Shown: positions 1-10,740 of the stretch, one piece after another
How the letters are laid out: the number at the start of each line of letters is the position of its first letter
How positions within the stretch are numbered: the stretch's first letter is position 1
Assembly (NCBI GenBank): GCA_902767015.1
Contig: CACXFV010000032.1
Span: forward strand, 1-49,926
Direction: 5' to 3'
DNA length: 49,926 bases
Source of the DNA: an uncultured Lachnospiraceae bacterium
GTDB lineage: Bacteria > Bacillota > Clostridia > Lachnospirales > Lachnospiraceae
Position numbers and translations under genes: made by a program
The notes under the pieces: generated by a model
Database searches by the model: none
What the model saw: only the letters and a program-made list of their open reading frames with translations
What the model was told of the DNA's origin: nothing

Positions 1-129
1 TTATATTTCTCTAACCAAATTTTGTCAAGTATTTTTCAGGTTCTTTCCAAAGCAGTCAGTTTAGGAAATTGCGAATGCACACAGAGATTATTTCCTGACA
101 AAAATACAAGAGGATATCGTTTAGTCCAC

Positions 130-158
130 TTGTCGTAAACGGAGAAGAATGGTATGAT
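130..158 (+). promoter_or_regulatory. Predicted sigma-A promoter of recQ
   Basis: A -35 TTGTCG (130-135) and a -10 TATGAT (153-158) are separated by exactly 17 bases. The -10 is preceded by TGG, giving an extended -10. It lies about 80 bases before the recQ start. A Shine-Dalgarno AAGGAGG sits at 218-224. The call rests on consensus match only. Confidence 0.55.
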
Positions 159-236
159 TAAGGCAGAAGGTAATGGAGGATTTAATGCACAATAACAAAA
201 TGCTAAAGAATAATTAGAAGGAGGCAAGTAATCAGC

Positions 237-2243
237 ATGGATACAAAAGAAGTATTAAAAGTCTATTTTGGATATGATTCCTTTAAGCCGGGACAGGAGG
301 CAATCATAGACGCTATCCTTGGTGGGAAAGATGTGTTGGCGATCATGCCCACCGGTTCCGGCAAGTCGATCTGCTATCAGGTACCGGCTATGCTCCTGCC
401 GGGGATAACGATTGTTATATCACCACTCATATCTCTTATGCAGGATCAGGTAAAAGCCTTGAATGAAGCGGGAATTCATGCAGGGTACATCAATTCGTCT
501 TTGACGGAGGCGCAGATATCCAAAGTATATCATAAGGCGTCAGAAGGAACATTTAAGATTTTGTATGTTGCGCCGGAGCGACTGGAAAGCAAAGCGTTTA
601 TGAATTTTTCAGACAGAATGGAAATCTCTATGGTAACAGTGGATGAAGCACATTGTATCTCGCAGTGGGGGCAGGATTTCAGACCAAGCTATCTCAAAAT
701 CATCGGGTTTATCGGCAGTTTGAAAAAAAGACCTGTCGTAAGTGCATTTACTGCAACGGCAACCAATGAAGTGAAAAATGATATTTCCTGTGTACTCAAA
801 TTGCAGGAGCCGGAGATTATCGCCACCGGCTTTGATCGTGAGAATCTGTATTTTGAGGTAGAGACTATAAAAAAGAAGGAGGATTATGTGCTTTCATATA
901 TCAGGAAGCATCCGGAGGATAGCGGGATCATCTATTGCGCCACGAGAAAAAATGTGGATGAATTGTACGAACTGCTATTAAATGCCGGATTTTCCGTGGC
1001 CAGATATCACGCCGGAATGAACACGGAAGACAGGAAAGAAAGTCAGAATGATTTCATATATGACAGAACACCGGTAATCGTAGCGACGAATGCCTTCGGA
1101 ATGGGTATTGATAAATCCAATGTCAGATTTGTCATTCATTACAATATGCCACAGAGCATGGAAAATTATTATCAGGAAGCGGGGCGCGCAGGAAGGGACG
1201 GAGAGTCCTCGCAGTGTATTCTGCTCTTTTCGGCGCAGGATATCATGATCAACAAGTTTTTGCTTGATCACAAGGATTTTTCTGATGTTTCTGATGAAAA
1301 CATCAATCTGATCAGGCAGCGTGACGTAAAAAGGCTCCAGATAATGGAAAGGTACTGCAGGACAGCGGGATGTCTTAGAAATTATATTCTCGAATATTTT
1401 GGTGAGAAACGGCATGCGTCCTGTGATAACTGCGGCAATTGTCACCGAAGTGTCACAGAGCTTGACCGGACGGAGGATGCTAAAAAGATCATTAACTGTG
1501 TTTACGAGGCTAAGGGAAGGTACGGTCTGAATATCATTCTGGGAACATTGCTGGGAATGAACAGAGCAAGACTGAAGGAGGTCGGTGCGACAGAATATAG
1601 AATGTATGGTGCTCTTAAGGATCGTTCGGAAGCAGAGCTTCGGCAACTGATCAGTCAGATGATCTTAGAAGGGTATCTTTATCAGACGGCGGATCAATAC
1701 AGCGTCCTACGCATGGGTGACATAGAACCGCTTAAGAATCCGGACACACATGTAATGCTCCGTATACATGAGGATAGCGCCCGGGAAGACAGGACGAAAA
1801 AGAGCAGCAAAAGAAGCACAGATACGCTTACAAAAGCAGGTTATGAACTCTTTGAGGTTCTTCGGCAACTGAGGTTTCAAATTGCCAGAGAAGCAGGTAT
1901 GCCGCCTTATATCATATTTAGTGATAAGACGCTGATCGATATGTGTGTCAAGACTCCGGGGGACAAGACAGCTATGCTGAATGTTTCCGGTGTCGGTGAG
2001 GCGAAGTATGAAAAATATGGAGAAAGATTCATTAAGGCAATCGCGACCTACTTGGAGGAGAATCCTGCGGCCGTTACGAGTATTGAAGAGAAAGCCGGAG
2101 AAACAAAGGATTTAGAGGAAACTTCAAAAAGGGTGGAATATAATCGCAGTATGAACCGACCGGATGGTGCAGGGGCTTCGTGGACAGAAGAAGAGGATAG
2201 GCAGCTTGAAAAGGAAGTGGTAAGTGATTTAGATCTGTTATGA
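237..2243 (+). CDS. recQ: ATP-dependent DNA helicase RecQ
   Basis: A 668-residue 3'-5' superfamily 2 DNA helicase that unwinds forks and recombination intermediates. The Walker A MPTGSGKS is at about residues 37-44 and the DEAH box (VDEAHCISQWGQDFRP) at about 135-150. The GMGIDK and YQEAGRAGRDG helicase motifs follow. The RQC zinc site appears as CRTAGCLRNY followed by CDNCGNC. An HRDC domain lies near 540-610, with the sequence VSGVGEAKYEKYGERF. A charged tail of about 55 residues follows the HRDC domain. The domain order is that of full-length bacterial RecQ. The ATG follows AAGGAGG at a 12-base spacing. The gene is alone on the plus strand and converges on the ATP synthase operon, with a shared terminator after the stop. 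Confidence 0.97.
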   Translation: MDTKEVLKVYFGYDSFKPGQEAIIDAILGGKDVLAIMPTGSGKSICYQVPAMLLPGITIVISPLISLMQDQVKALNEAGIHAGYINSSLTEAQISKVYHKASEGTFKILYVAPERLESKAFMNFSDRMEISMVTVDEAHCISQWGQDFRPSYLKIIGFIGSLKKRPVVSAFTATATNEVKNDISCVLKLQEPEIIATGFDRENLYFEVETIKKKEDYVLSYIRKHPEDSGIIYCATRKNVDELYELLLNAGFSVARYHAGMNTEDRKESQNDFIYDRTPVIVATNAFGMGIDKSNVRFVIHYNMPQSMENYYQEAGRAGRDGESSQCILLFSAQDIMINKFLLDHKDFSDVSDENINLIRQRDVKRLQIMERYCRTAGCLRNYILEYFGEKRHASCDNCGNCHRSVTELDRTEDAKKIINCVYEAKGRYGLNIILGTLLGMNRARLKEVGATEYRMYGALKDRSEAELRQLISQMILEGYLYQTADQYSVLRMGDIEPLKNPDTHVMLRIHEDSAREDRTKKSSKRSTDTLTKAGYELFEVLRQLRFQIAREAGMPPYIIFSDKTLIDMCVKTPGDKTAMLNVSGVGEAKYEKYGERFIKAIATYLEENPAAVTSIEEKAGETKDLEETSKRVEYNRSMNRPDGAGASWTEEEDRQLEKEVVSDLDLL

Positions 2244-2269
2244 TTGGATTTTGAGCAGAATTTATCAAA

Positions 2270-2305
2270 AAAACAGGACTTTCTGTTCCCAGATTGTCCT
2301 GTTTT
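2270..2305. terminator. Bidirectional terminator between recQ and the atp operon
   Basis: A 10-bp perfect stem (AAAACAGGAC, 2270-2279, with GTCCTGTTTT, 2296-2305) encloses a 16-base loop. On the minus strand the stem is followed by a run of seven T, a classic intrinsic terminator for atpC. On the plus strand the T-run is shorter but adequate for recQ. It sits in the short gap between two convergent genes. Confidence 0.8.
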
Positions 2306-2342
2306 ACTGTTTATCTCTTTATTGCTGGCTGTTACCGCCTGA

Positions 2343-2756
2343 TTATTTCAATGACTCGATTCTGGCAAGGGAACGCCTGAGAGCTGCTTCCGCTCTGTCC
2401 ATATCAATTCCTTCGCCGCCTGTATTGATTCTTCTCTCAGCTCTTATTCTTGCCTCCTCAGCTCTGTTGATATCAATCTCATCAGGCCACTCGGCAATTT
2501 CCGCCATAATGGTCACGCTTTCAGGAAGAATCGTCACAAAACCCGCATGTACAATCGCCTTTTTAGGCTCCACACTCTGGGTCGCATCTTCATACATTTT
2601 TACCATCCCCGGCGCCAATATGCATGTCATGGGAATATGCTTTTTATAGACACCGATGTTTCCCTCTGTGGTCGTCAGCTCCACAAACGAAACCTTTCCC
2701 ACATAAAACTGTCTGTCCGGAGATATAATCTCTAAATCAAATAAATTTTCCTCCAT
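2343..2756 (-). CDS. atpC: F1 ATP synthase epsilon subunit
   Basis: A 137-residue central-stalk subunit of F1 that couples rotation and can inhibit ATP hydrolysis. The N-terminal beta-sandwich begins with LFDLEIISPDRQFYVGKV and contains the family motif TTEGNIGVYKKHIPMT. The C-terminal helical hairpin is rich in Arg, Glu and Ala (RAEEARIRAERRI and MDRAEAALRRSLARIE). Length is normal for the family. It is the last gene of the atp operon, 22 bases after atpD, and is followed by the terminator at 2270-2305. Confidence 0.96.
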   Translation of the reverse strand: MEENLFDLEIISPDRQFYVGKVSFVELTTTEGNIGVYKKHIPMTCILAPGMVKMYEDATQSVEPKKAIVHAGFVTILPESVTIMAEIAEWPDEIDINRAEEARIRAERRINTGGEGIDMDRAEAALRRSLARIESLK

Positions 2757-2778
2757 AAGCCGATTTCCTTTCGTCGCT

Positions 2779-4182
<1,404 letters not shown>

Positions 4183-4257
4183 CTATTTTCCTTTCTCTCA
4201 CAATTTATCTAACCGGTGCCAACCGGCATATCCGCATCCTATTTATCATCATAAATA

Positions 4258-5121
4258 CTAGCTGATTGCCTCCGCACCTGCTATAATTTCTGTCAATTCC
4301 TGTGTAATGGAACTCTGTCTTGCCCTGTTATACATAAGTGACAGTTTAGAAATCATTTCATCGGCATTGCTGGTAGCAGAATCCATCGCTGCCATTCTGG
4401 CACCATTTTCACTTGCCACTGCCTCAATTAAAGCGCCATAGATAATACTGCTCACATATTTCGGAATAATAAGCTCTAATGCTTCTTCCTCGCCCGGCTC
4501 ATAATTCATCAGCGTCAGCTTCTCCTCTTTTGACAATTCCTTTTCCTCATCCTTAGATACAGGAAGGATTTTTAACATCGTAGGATTATGACTCACAGTA
4601 TTTTTAAATTCAGTATAGGCAATATATACCTCACCAAATTCACCCGCTTCAAGGTCTTTCAAAACCTGTTCACTTATCTCCATGGCATCACGATAAATTG
4701 GCTCATTTACAGCCTCCGAATAATCCGCTTTTACTTCATATCCATATCTTGACAGCGTCTCTTTACCCTTCTTACCGACAATATAAGTAACTGTTCCGTC
4801 AGCAGAAAAATCCGCATCCTTCGTCAGCAGCTTGGTAATATTATTGTTATAGCCGCCTGCAAGTCCCCTGTTCGCGGTAATTACAATCACTGCCTTTTTA
4901 CTACTCTCTCCCGGTTTGAGATATTTGTGGTCAATATTCCCCGAGCGCGAAAGCATTACCTGAACGGTTTCATACATATTGTTGAAATATGGCTTCGCCT
5001 TCTCCGCCCTTGCTCTCGCCTTCTGCAGCTTTACAGTGGCAACCAGTTTCATGGCTTTTGTAATCTGTTCCGTACTTTGGACACTTACCTTACGTCTCTG
5101 TATGTCTCTCATTGACGCCAT
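4258..5121 (-). CDS. atpG: F1 ATP synthase gamma subunit
   Basis: A 287-residue rotor shaft of F1. The N terminus (MASMRDIQRRKVSVQSTEQI) and the C terminus (MYNRARQSSITQELTEIIAG) form the antiparallel coiled coil that turns inside the alpha-beta ring, and both are strongly conserved here. The middle is the Rossmann-like domain, with ITANRGLAGGYNNNI. Length is typical. It sits 31 bases after atpA and before atpD, as in other bacteria. Confidence 0.97.
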   Translation of the reverse strand: MASMRDIQRRKVSVQSTEQITKAMKLVATVKLQKARARAEKAKPYFNNMYETVQVMLSRSGNIDHKYLKPGESSKKAVIVITANRGLAGGYNNNITKLLTKDADFSADGTVTYIVGKKGKETLSRYGYEVKADYSEAVNEPIYRDAMEISEQVLKDLEAGEFGEVYIAYTEFKNTVSHNPTMLKILPVSKDEEKELSKEEKLTLMNYEPGEEEALELIIPKYVSSIIYGALIEAVASENGARMAAMDSATSNADEMISKLSLMYNRARQSSITQELTEIIAGAEAIS

Positions 5122-5152
5122 GACTATACCCTATCCTTTCTTTAAGAAATTT

Positions 5153-6652
5153 TTATCCTGCCTTATACTCATCAATGGCAGCCTTAAGTTTTTCTTCTGT
5201 TTCTTCATTAAGTTCCTTTGTCTTTCTGATACTTTCCGGTATCTCCGGATACTTGGTATCGATAAACTCAAAGAGTTCCTTCTCAAATGTAAGAATATCC
5301 TCCACAGGAACATCTAAAAGATACTTTCTTGTAGCAGCATAAATGATAATAACCTGATACTCAACCGGCATCGGCTGATACTGATCCTGCTTAAGCATCT
5401 CCTTAATTCTTTCACCCTGTGCAAGCTTCTCCTTTGTATCAGCATCAAGCTCTGAACCAAACTGTGAGAAAGCCGCCAGTTCTCTGTACTGTGCCAGTTC
5501 CACACGGATAGGCGCTGCCAGCTTCTTAATCGCCTTAATCTGCGCCGCACCACCTACACGGGATACGGAAAGACCTGCATTTACAGCCGGTCTAAAACCT
5601 GCATTAAACATCTCTGTCTCAAGATAAATCTGTCCATCGGTAATAGAAATGACATTGGTCGGTATATAAGCCGAAACATCACCCGCCTGCGTCTCAATGA
5701 TAGGAAGTGCCGTAAGAGAACCGCCTCCCAATTCATCAGAGAGTCGCGCTGCACGCTCTAACAGTCTTGAATGCAGATAAAATACATCACCCGGATAAGC
5801 TTCTCGTCCCGGTGGTCTTCTAAGTAACAGCGACAGGGTTCTGTATGCCGTTGCATGCTTACTCAAATCGTCATAGATTACTAATACATCATCACCATTC
5901 TCCATCCATTCCTCACCAATCGCACAGCCGGAATAAGGGGCAATGTACTGGAGCGGTGCCAAATCACTTGCCGTAGACACCACAATCGTCGTATACGACA
6001 TCGCATTGTGTTCTTCTAATGTTTTAACAATATTGGCAACTGTAGATGCCTTCTGGCCAATTGCCACATAGATACATTTCACACCCTGACCTTTTTGATT
6101 GATAATCGTATCAATCGCAATCGCCGTCTTACCGGTCTGACGGTCACCAATTATCAGCTCACGCTGTCCTCTTCCAATCGGCACCATGGCATCAATCGCC
6201 TTAATACCGGTCTGCAATGGCGTATCAACTGATTTTCTTGAGATAACACCGGATGCTACTCTCTCTATCTTTCTGCGTTTATCCGTATGTATAGGTCCTT
6301 TACCATCAACCGGCTGTCCCAGCGCATTTACAACACGTCCGAGCATTGCATCACCCACCGGCACCTCAACCACTCTTCCGGTTGACTTGACAGTATCACC
6401 TTCATTTATATTCTTCTGATTGCCGAGAAGTACGGCACCTACATTATCCTCCTCCAGATTGAGGACCATTCCGTATACTTCTCCCGGAAATTCAAGAAGC
6501 TCACCCTGCATAGCCTTCTCGAGACCATGTATACGGGCGATTCCGTCAGCTACCTGGATTACAGTTCCGATGTTAGTCACATCTAGCGTAACGGAATATT
6601 TTTGTATCTGTTCCTTAATTACAGAACTTATCTCTTCCGGTTTCAAATTCAT
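5153..6652 (-). CDS. atpA: F1 ATP synthase alpha subunit
   Basis: A 499-residue non-catalytic nucleotide-binding subunit of F1. The P-loop GDRQTGKT is at residues 169-176. The segment [17 protein letters not shown] holds the conserved Ser-Arg whose Arg reaches the catalytic site on beta. The N-terminal helix ([16 protein letters not shown]) that binds the delta subunit is intact. Length is family-normal. It is 21 bases downstream of atpH and 31 bases upstream of atpG. Confidence 0.98.
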   Translation of the reverse strand: MNLKPEEISSVIKEQIQKYSVTLDVTNIGTVIQVADGIARIHGLEKAMQGELLEFPGEVYGMVLNLEEDNVGAVLLGNQKNINEGDTVKSTGRVVEVPVGDAMLGRVVNALGQPVDGKGPIHTDKRRKIERVASGVISRKSVDTPLQTGIKAIDAMVPIGRGQRELIIGDRQTGKTAIAIDTIINQKGQGVKCIYVAIGQKASTVANIVKTLEEHNAMSYTTIVVSTASDLAPLQYIAPYSGCAIGEEWMENGDDVLVIYDDLSKHATAYRTLSLLLRRPPGREAYPGDVFYLHSRLLERAARLSDELGGGSLTALPIIETQAGDVSAYIPTNVISITDGQIYLETEMFNAGFRPAVNAGLSVSRVGGAAQIKAIKKLAAPIRVELAQYRELAAFSQFGSELDADTKEKLAQGERIKEMLKQDQYQPMPVEYQVIIIYAATRKYLLDVPVEDILTFEKELFEFIDTKYPEIPESIRKTKELNEETEEKLKAAIDEYKAG

Positions 6653-6673
6653 GGAGCTAACCCACCTTCTTTC

Positions 6674-7222
6674 TTATGAAATCTGCACACTGTGCAGTTC
6701 TCTTGACAGCTTGTTGATTTTAGTACGGATACTGCTATCCACAACCCTGTCACCTATTCTGATAATCATACCGCCGATAATATTCTGGTCAACGATATAA
6801 TTCATTTCAACCTTTTCATATTTTGTTGTCTCAACCAGTCTGTCTGCTATCTGCTTTTTCTTCTCCTCATCAAGAAGAAATGCGGTTGTCACATAGGCAA
6901 CACCGATTTTCTTATATTCCTTAACAATAGCAATAAAATAGTCAAGAATATTGATAATTTCTTTTTGTCTTTCTTTTTTGACAACAACATTCAAAAAGCC
7001 AATCATATCCTTTGATGCCCTGTCGTTAAAAATATCTTCTATCACCTTAATCTTTTCTTCTTTATCTATCTTGGGGTGATTCAATAGTTTTATCAGTTCA
7101 CTGTTATACAGAAACAGATTCTTGATAACCTTGGCCTCCTCAAACAGAGTATCCAGATTACCCTCTTCAAGAGCAAGTTCAAACAATGCATCACCGTATG
7201 TCTTAGATACTAGCTTAGCCAT
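6674..7222 (-). CDS. atpH: F1 ATP synthase delta subunit
   Basis: A 182-residue peripheral-stalk protein that joins the top of F1 to the b subunits. It begins MAKLVSKTYGDALFELALEE, typical of the family's N-terminal helical bundle. It ends with the conserved DQNIIGGMIIRIGDRVVDSS and a short C-terminal helix. Its first 13 bases overlap the end of atpF, which suggests translational coupling between the two stalk subunits. Confidence 0.96.
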   Translation of the reverse strand: MAKLVSKTYGDALFELALEEGNLDTLFEEAKVIKNLFLYNSELIKLLNHPKIDKEEKIKVIEDIFNDRASKDMIGFLNVVVKKERQKEIINILDYFIAIVKEYKKIGVAYVTTAFLLDEEKKKQIADRLVETTKYEKVEMNYIVDQNIIGGMIIRIGDRVVDSSIRTKINKLSRELHSVQIS

Positions 7223-7785
7223 GTCTCCTCACCTATCTCCTTTAATGCTTCGTCAATGAGTGCAGCCTGCTTCTTCTCATCGATAGATGCCGCTGCCACC
7301 TTGCCTGCCATAAGTGTTGCCACTTCTATCATCTGCTTCTTGATATCGTCTGCCGCCTTTTTCTTTTCCAGTAAAGCCTCGGTTTTCGCATGCTCAATGA
7401 TTCTGTCAGCCTCCGCTTTCGCCTCATCAATGATTTTACTCTCATTCTTAGCAGCCTTCCTCTTTGCTTCACTTAAAATAGTCTCAGCCTCTTTATTAAT
7501 ATCCTTCAGCTTAGCCTCGTATTCTTCCTTAAGTTGAGATGCTGCCGCCTTATCATCTTCTGCCTGCTTCTTTTCATTGTCAATCCTCTCCTTACGCTTC
7601 TCAAGCACCTGTCTTACAGGATTAAACAGTAAATAGGATAAAATGATATACAAGACGAGCATTGTGACTAATAATATTGCTGCATCAAACAGTAATTGTG
7701 CATCCAAACCAAACAATCTCGTTTTTTCTTCTGTTGCTTCTAATAATGCAGGGGCATCTAAACCAAATAATCTTAAACCAAACAA
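7210..7785 (-). CDS. atpF: F0 ATP synthase b subunit, TTG start
   Basis: A 191-residue peripheral-stalk subunit. One membrane segment (about residues 31-55, around AAILLVTMLVLYIILSYLLF) is followed by a long charged coiled coil rich in Lys, Glu and Ala, the dimeric stator arm. The start codon read here is TTG, placed seven bases after a strong AGGAGG. No ATG occurs before the membrane segment, so TTG is well supported. The region before the membrane segment carries a near-repeat: RLFGLDA occurs at residues 5-11 and again at 23-29, with matching DNA. This lengthens the N terminus compared with usual b subunits. Confidence 0.95.
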   Translation of the reverse strand: MFGLRLFGLDAPALLEATEEKTRLFGLDAQLLFDAAILLVTMLVLYIILSYLLFNPVRQVLEKRKERIDNEKKQAEDDKAAASQLKEEYEAKLKDINKEAETILSEAKRKAAKNESKIIDEAKAEADRIIEHAKTEALLEKKKAADDIKKQMIEVATLMAGKVAAASIDEKKQAALIDEALKEIGEETWLS

Positions 7786-7834
7786 GGGTTTGCCTCCTTT
7801 CTAAGAATTCTATATTTCTCCAATTCGGCTCTCC

Positions 7835-8107
<273 letters not shown>

Positions 8108-8150
8108 TTACATTTTCCGGGAATGTGCTCCCTTTTAATTAATTTTAGTT

Positions 8151-8930
8151 TTAGTCGCCTATTTTATCGGTAATATAAACCATTGTAAGCATACAGATGA
8201 CATATGCCTGTATACAGCCTGAGAAAATATCAAAATACATATGGAGTATCGCAGGCCATCCTACTGCAAAAGGCCTTAGAAGTCCATAGATCAGCCCCAT
8301 CAAAACTGTACCTGACATGACATTACCAAAAAGACGAAGTGAAAGCGACAACGGCACTGCAAATTCACCGATTATGTTAATCGGAAACAGAAACCAGATT
8401 GGCTGGAACAAACTGGTAAAATGACCAATCTTGTTCTTCTTAATACCGTTGTACTGTATTAAACCAAACGTGATTAAACCTAATGGCAATGTAATGCCAT
8501 AATCCGCTGTCGGCGGTCTAAGTCCAAATAAGCCCGAGATATTACTCAGCAATACAAACATGAAAAGCGTTCCGATATAATTCACAAACCGCTTCGCATT
8601 AGTACCCATAATGCCTTTTACCATATTATCCACAGTCTCAACAATCAGCTCTACAATATTGAGCAATCCACCCGGCGTCGCATTCTCATCAGCTTTTTTG
8701 AGTTTTATATTAACGATGATGGCAAATATAACGAGTACCAATACTACAATGGCAAGACTCACATGAGTCGTCGTAATATGAAGCGTTGTATTGCCAATCT
8801 TAAACTCCTTAAGAAGCTGAATCATGAAACTGCCTTCGTCATCACCACTTTCAGCCGAAGCCTCCAGTAACGGAGAATAGACTCCCGACCCGGTAAAAGC
8901 CGAAACAGCACTAACAATCCCGTTTCCCAC
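8151..8930 (-). CDS. atpB: F0 ATP synthase a subunit
   Basis: A 259-residue membrane stator subunit with the ion half-channels facing the c ring. The conserved helix contains the essential Arg in SLSLRLFGNVMSGT. About five to six hydrophobic segments are visible. An extracytoplasmic N-terminal region of some 50 residues, with an acidic patch (ESGDDEGS), precedes the first helix. It is the first structural F0 gene, 58 bases upstream of atpE, and starts 4 bases after the atpI-like gene. Confidence 0.96.
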   Translation of the reverse strand: MGNGIVSAVSAFTGSGVYSPLLEASAESGDDEGSFMIQLLKEFKIGNTTLHITTTHVSLAIVVLVLVIFAIIVNIKLKKADENATPGGLLNIVELIVETVDNMVKGIMGTNAKRFVNYIGTLFMFVLLSNISGLFGLRPPTADYGITLPLGLITFGLIQYNGIKKNKIGHFTSLFQPIWFLFPINIIGEFAVPLSLSLRLFGNVMSGTVLMGLIYGLLRPFAVGWPAILHMYFDIFSGCIQAYVICMLTMVYITDKIGD

Positions 8931-8934
8931 ATTC

Positions 8935-9351
8935 TCACCTTCCTTTTTCTGTAAATTTTTTTGCTAAAACTTTATGAGTAAGCGGCTGTATATAAGCCGA
9001 TACTTTCAACGCCATAACTCCCACTAAAGCAGCAATAATGTTGCCTATATCCGTTATCCCCACTATCACCAGCAGTAAAAATACCACAAGCATTCTGACC
9101 GCTGTTGTCTTCCGGATGTGCTTATCCGCACCCTTTGCCTTGAGGCTCATTGCCTCCTCCATCGCAATTGCCATATTAACAATCATAAAAATCGAAATCA
9201 TCACTCCGCACAGATACCCTATGGATACATATAATCTTCTTTGTGCAAAAACAAGGATGAGTATCTGTCCTGCTACATAATACAAAATATCACCAACAAT
9301 CAGTTCCATGACCGTATTATTGATTCTTATTCCACTTTTCAACAGCTTCAT
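8935..9351 (-). CDS. atpI: ATP synthase I-like membrane protein
   Basis: A 138-residue protein with about four membrane segments, in the position of AtpI. AtpI-family proteins help assemble the c ring, and sequence conservation in the family is low. The call rests on position immediately before atpB, length and the hydrophobic pattern. The reading frame overlaps the atpZ-like gene by 35 bases. An internal ATG at 9309 would remove that overlap and leave 124 residues, so the exact start is open. Confidence 0.75.
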   Translation of the reverse strand: MKLLKSGIRINNTVMELIVGDILYYVAGQILILVFAQRRLYVSIGYLCGVMISIFMIVNMAIAMEEAMSLKAKGADKHIRKTTAVRMLVVFLLLVIVGITDIGNIIAALVGVMALKVSAYIQPLTHKVLAKKFTEKGR

Positions 9352-9616
9352 CTACCAGCTTATTCTCCTCCAAAATCTTCTTCTGATGTTCTGATTTTCT
9401 GTTCGCCTTCATTGCTAAAACATAGATATTCCGAAACCCTGCCATAATACCCACCGCCAAAAAGGGAACCGTAAGGAATAAACCTGTCTTCTTTTCAAGA
9501 TAAAGTCCCAACGCAAGCAATAGAAATGTCGGCACAAGCATACTGATTCCCAATTGGGAGATTAATGCCAGATTCATAAAAACTTCTTTACTATACTTTT
9601 TACTGATAACTGTCAC
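9317..9616 (-). CDS. AtpZ-like small membrane protein
   Basis: A 99-residue protein with two membrane helices: ISQLGISMLVPTFLLLALGL and a second around LTVPFLAVGIMAGFRNIYVL. This matches the AtpZ/AtpI-like family often found at the start of clostridial and other atp operons, with suggested roles in assembly or Mg2+/Ca2+ movement. The frame opens with GTG at 9616, very close to GAGGAG. An ATG at 9577 is the alternative. It follows the dCMP deaminase gene by only 32 bases with no terminator between, so the atp genes may be read from the rpiB promoter. Confidence 0.75.
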   Translation of the reverse strand: MTVISKKYSKEVFMNLALISQLGISMLVPTFLLLALGLYLEKKTGLFLTVPFLAVGIMAGFRNIYVLAMKANRKSEHQKKILEENKLVDEAVEKWNKNQ

Positions 9617-9648
9617 CTCTCCTCACCCGGCAAGAACACTTTTTCTTT

Positions 9649-10134
9649 TTATAATATCATGCTCACATTTCTTCCCGTATGCTCATATTTTGTGACCCTG
9701 ACACCGGCCGAGCGAAACATTCTCTTTGACGCAATTACCGACGGTGTGTCTGCATATTTGTCACAATCATACACAATCTCCCGTATCCCCGATTGTATGA
9801 TAGCTTTAGCACACTCATTGCACGGAAACAATGTGACATACATCTTCGCACCCTCCAAACTGCCACCCCGATAATTCAAAATGGCATTCAACTCTCCATG
9901 TGTGGAATAGAGATACTTACTCTCAACTTCATCCTCACACTTTCCCCAAGGAAATTCATCGTCAGAGCAGCCGTTGGGAAAACCATTATATCCCATGGAC
10001 ATAATTTTATTCTCCGCGCTGACAATGCATGCCCCCACCTGCGTGTTCGGATCCTTAGACCGCATTGCCGCCAGATATGCTATTCCCATAAAATATTCAT
10101 TCCAGCTTATGTAGTCATCTCGTTTATCGCTCAT
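9649..10134 (-). CDS. comEB: dCMP deaminase
   Basis: A 161-residue zinc deaminase that converts dCMP to dUMP for thymidylate synthesis. The zinc and catalytic residues are visible as HGELNAI and PCNECAKAI, and the partner segment NTQVGACIVS is at the N terminus. Length matches ComEB/dCMP deaminases. A GGAGG lies nine bases before the ATG. It follows rpiB by 38 bases and precedes the atp genes. Linkage of rpiB, a dCMP deaminase and atp genes recurs in Clostridia (family knowledge, not tested here). Confidence 0.92.
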   Translation of the reverse strand: MSDKRDDYISWNEYFMGIAYLAAMRSKDPNTQVGACIVSAENKIMSMGYNGFPNGCSDDEFPWGKCEDEVESKYLYSTHGELNAILNYRGGSLEGAKMYVTLFPCNECAKAIIQSGIREIVYDCDKYADTPSVIASKRMFRSAGVRVTKYEHTGRNVSMIL

Positions 10135-10172
10135 ATAACATAACCTCCATCCGGTCAGATGGCTGATAATCG

Positions 10173-10598
10173 CTATTCCATCATCAATATTCTTCTCACA
10201 TGTCTCTCTTCATTAGAAAATTTGGTATCCAGAAAGGTATCCACAATCTTAACGGCAAGTCCCTGACCTATGACTCTTCCTCCCAGTGCAAGTACATTGG
10301 CGTCATTGTGCTCTCTGGTAGCTTCTGCCATAAAACAGTCGGTACAAAGTGCTGCCCGTATCCCTTTTACCTTATTGGCTACGATAGAGACACCAATTCC
10401 CGTACCACAAATCAGGATTCCTCTGTCACATTCACCATCTGCCACAGCATGCGCAACCTTCTTTGCATATTCCGGATAATCTACAGACTCCGTACTAAAA
10501 CTGCCAAAATCTTTATACACAAGTCCTCTCTCTGTAAGATGCTTCATGATTACCTGCTTCAACTCATATCCGCCCTGATCACATCCTATTGCTATCAT
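10173..10598 (-). CDS. rpiB: Ribose-5-phosphate isomerase B
   Basis: A 141-residue RpiB/LacAB-family isomerase that interconverts ribose 5-phosphate and ribulose 5-phosphate in the pentose phosphate pathway. The N terminus MIAIGCDQGGYELK, the motif DRGILICGTGIGVSI with the catalytic Cys, and REHNDANVLALGGRVIG are all present. The start at 10598 is chosen because GGAGGG lies seven bases upstream. An ATG six codons earlier (10616) lacks a Shine-Dalgarno. First gene of the run that leads into the atp operon. Confidence 0.95.
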   Translation of the reverse strand: MIAIGCDQGGYELKQVIMKHLTERGLVYKDFGSFSTESVDYPEYAKKVAHAVADGECDRGILICGTGIGVSIVANKVKGIRAALCTDCFMAEATREHNDANVLALGGRVIGQGLAVKIVDTFLDTKFSNEERHVRRILMME

Positions 10599-10648
10599 CG
10601 CACTGCCCTCCAACATACTTTCATAAATCAGCTTTTATCATTCACAAC

Positions 10649-10682
10649 AAAAAAGTGTGAAAATAAAAACAAATTTCCACAC
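10649..10682 (-). terminator. Stem-loop with T-run in the murA-rpiB gap
   Basis: On the minus strand, GTGTGGAAA pairs with TTTTCACAC (hairpin at 10655-10682) and is followed directly by TTTTTT. It looks like an intrinsic terminator for murA, whose stop is 58 bases upstream. It also falls immediately after the -10 box at 10684-10692, so transcripts from that promoter would begin within it. Confidence 0.55.
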
Positions 10683-10683
10683 C

Positions 10684-10692
10684 ATTATACCA
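10684..10692 (-). promoter_or_regulatory. Predicted extended -10 promoter of rpiB and possibly the atp operon
   Basis: On the minus strand the sequence reads TGGTATAAT, a perfect extended -10 box. I see no good -35, which extended -10 promoters tolerate. The rpiB start is about 85 bases downstream. Confidence 0.45.
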
Positions 10693-10740
10693 TTATCATC
10701 CATAAAAATAAACAGAATATTTCAAAAAAAGTTACTCTTC

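Noticed and set aside
36-227. 63-codon minus-strand frame before recQ
   Set aside because: No ribosome site, composition unlike the neighbours, and it overlaps the predicted recQ promoter.
978-1646. 222-codon minus-strand frame inside recQ
   Set aside because: It is antisense to a clearly conserved helicase region and has no ribosome site or recognisable domain.
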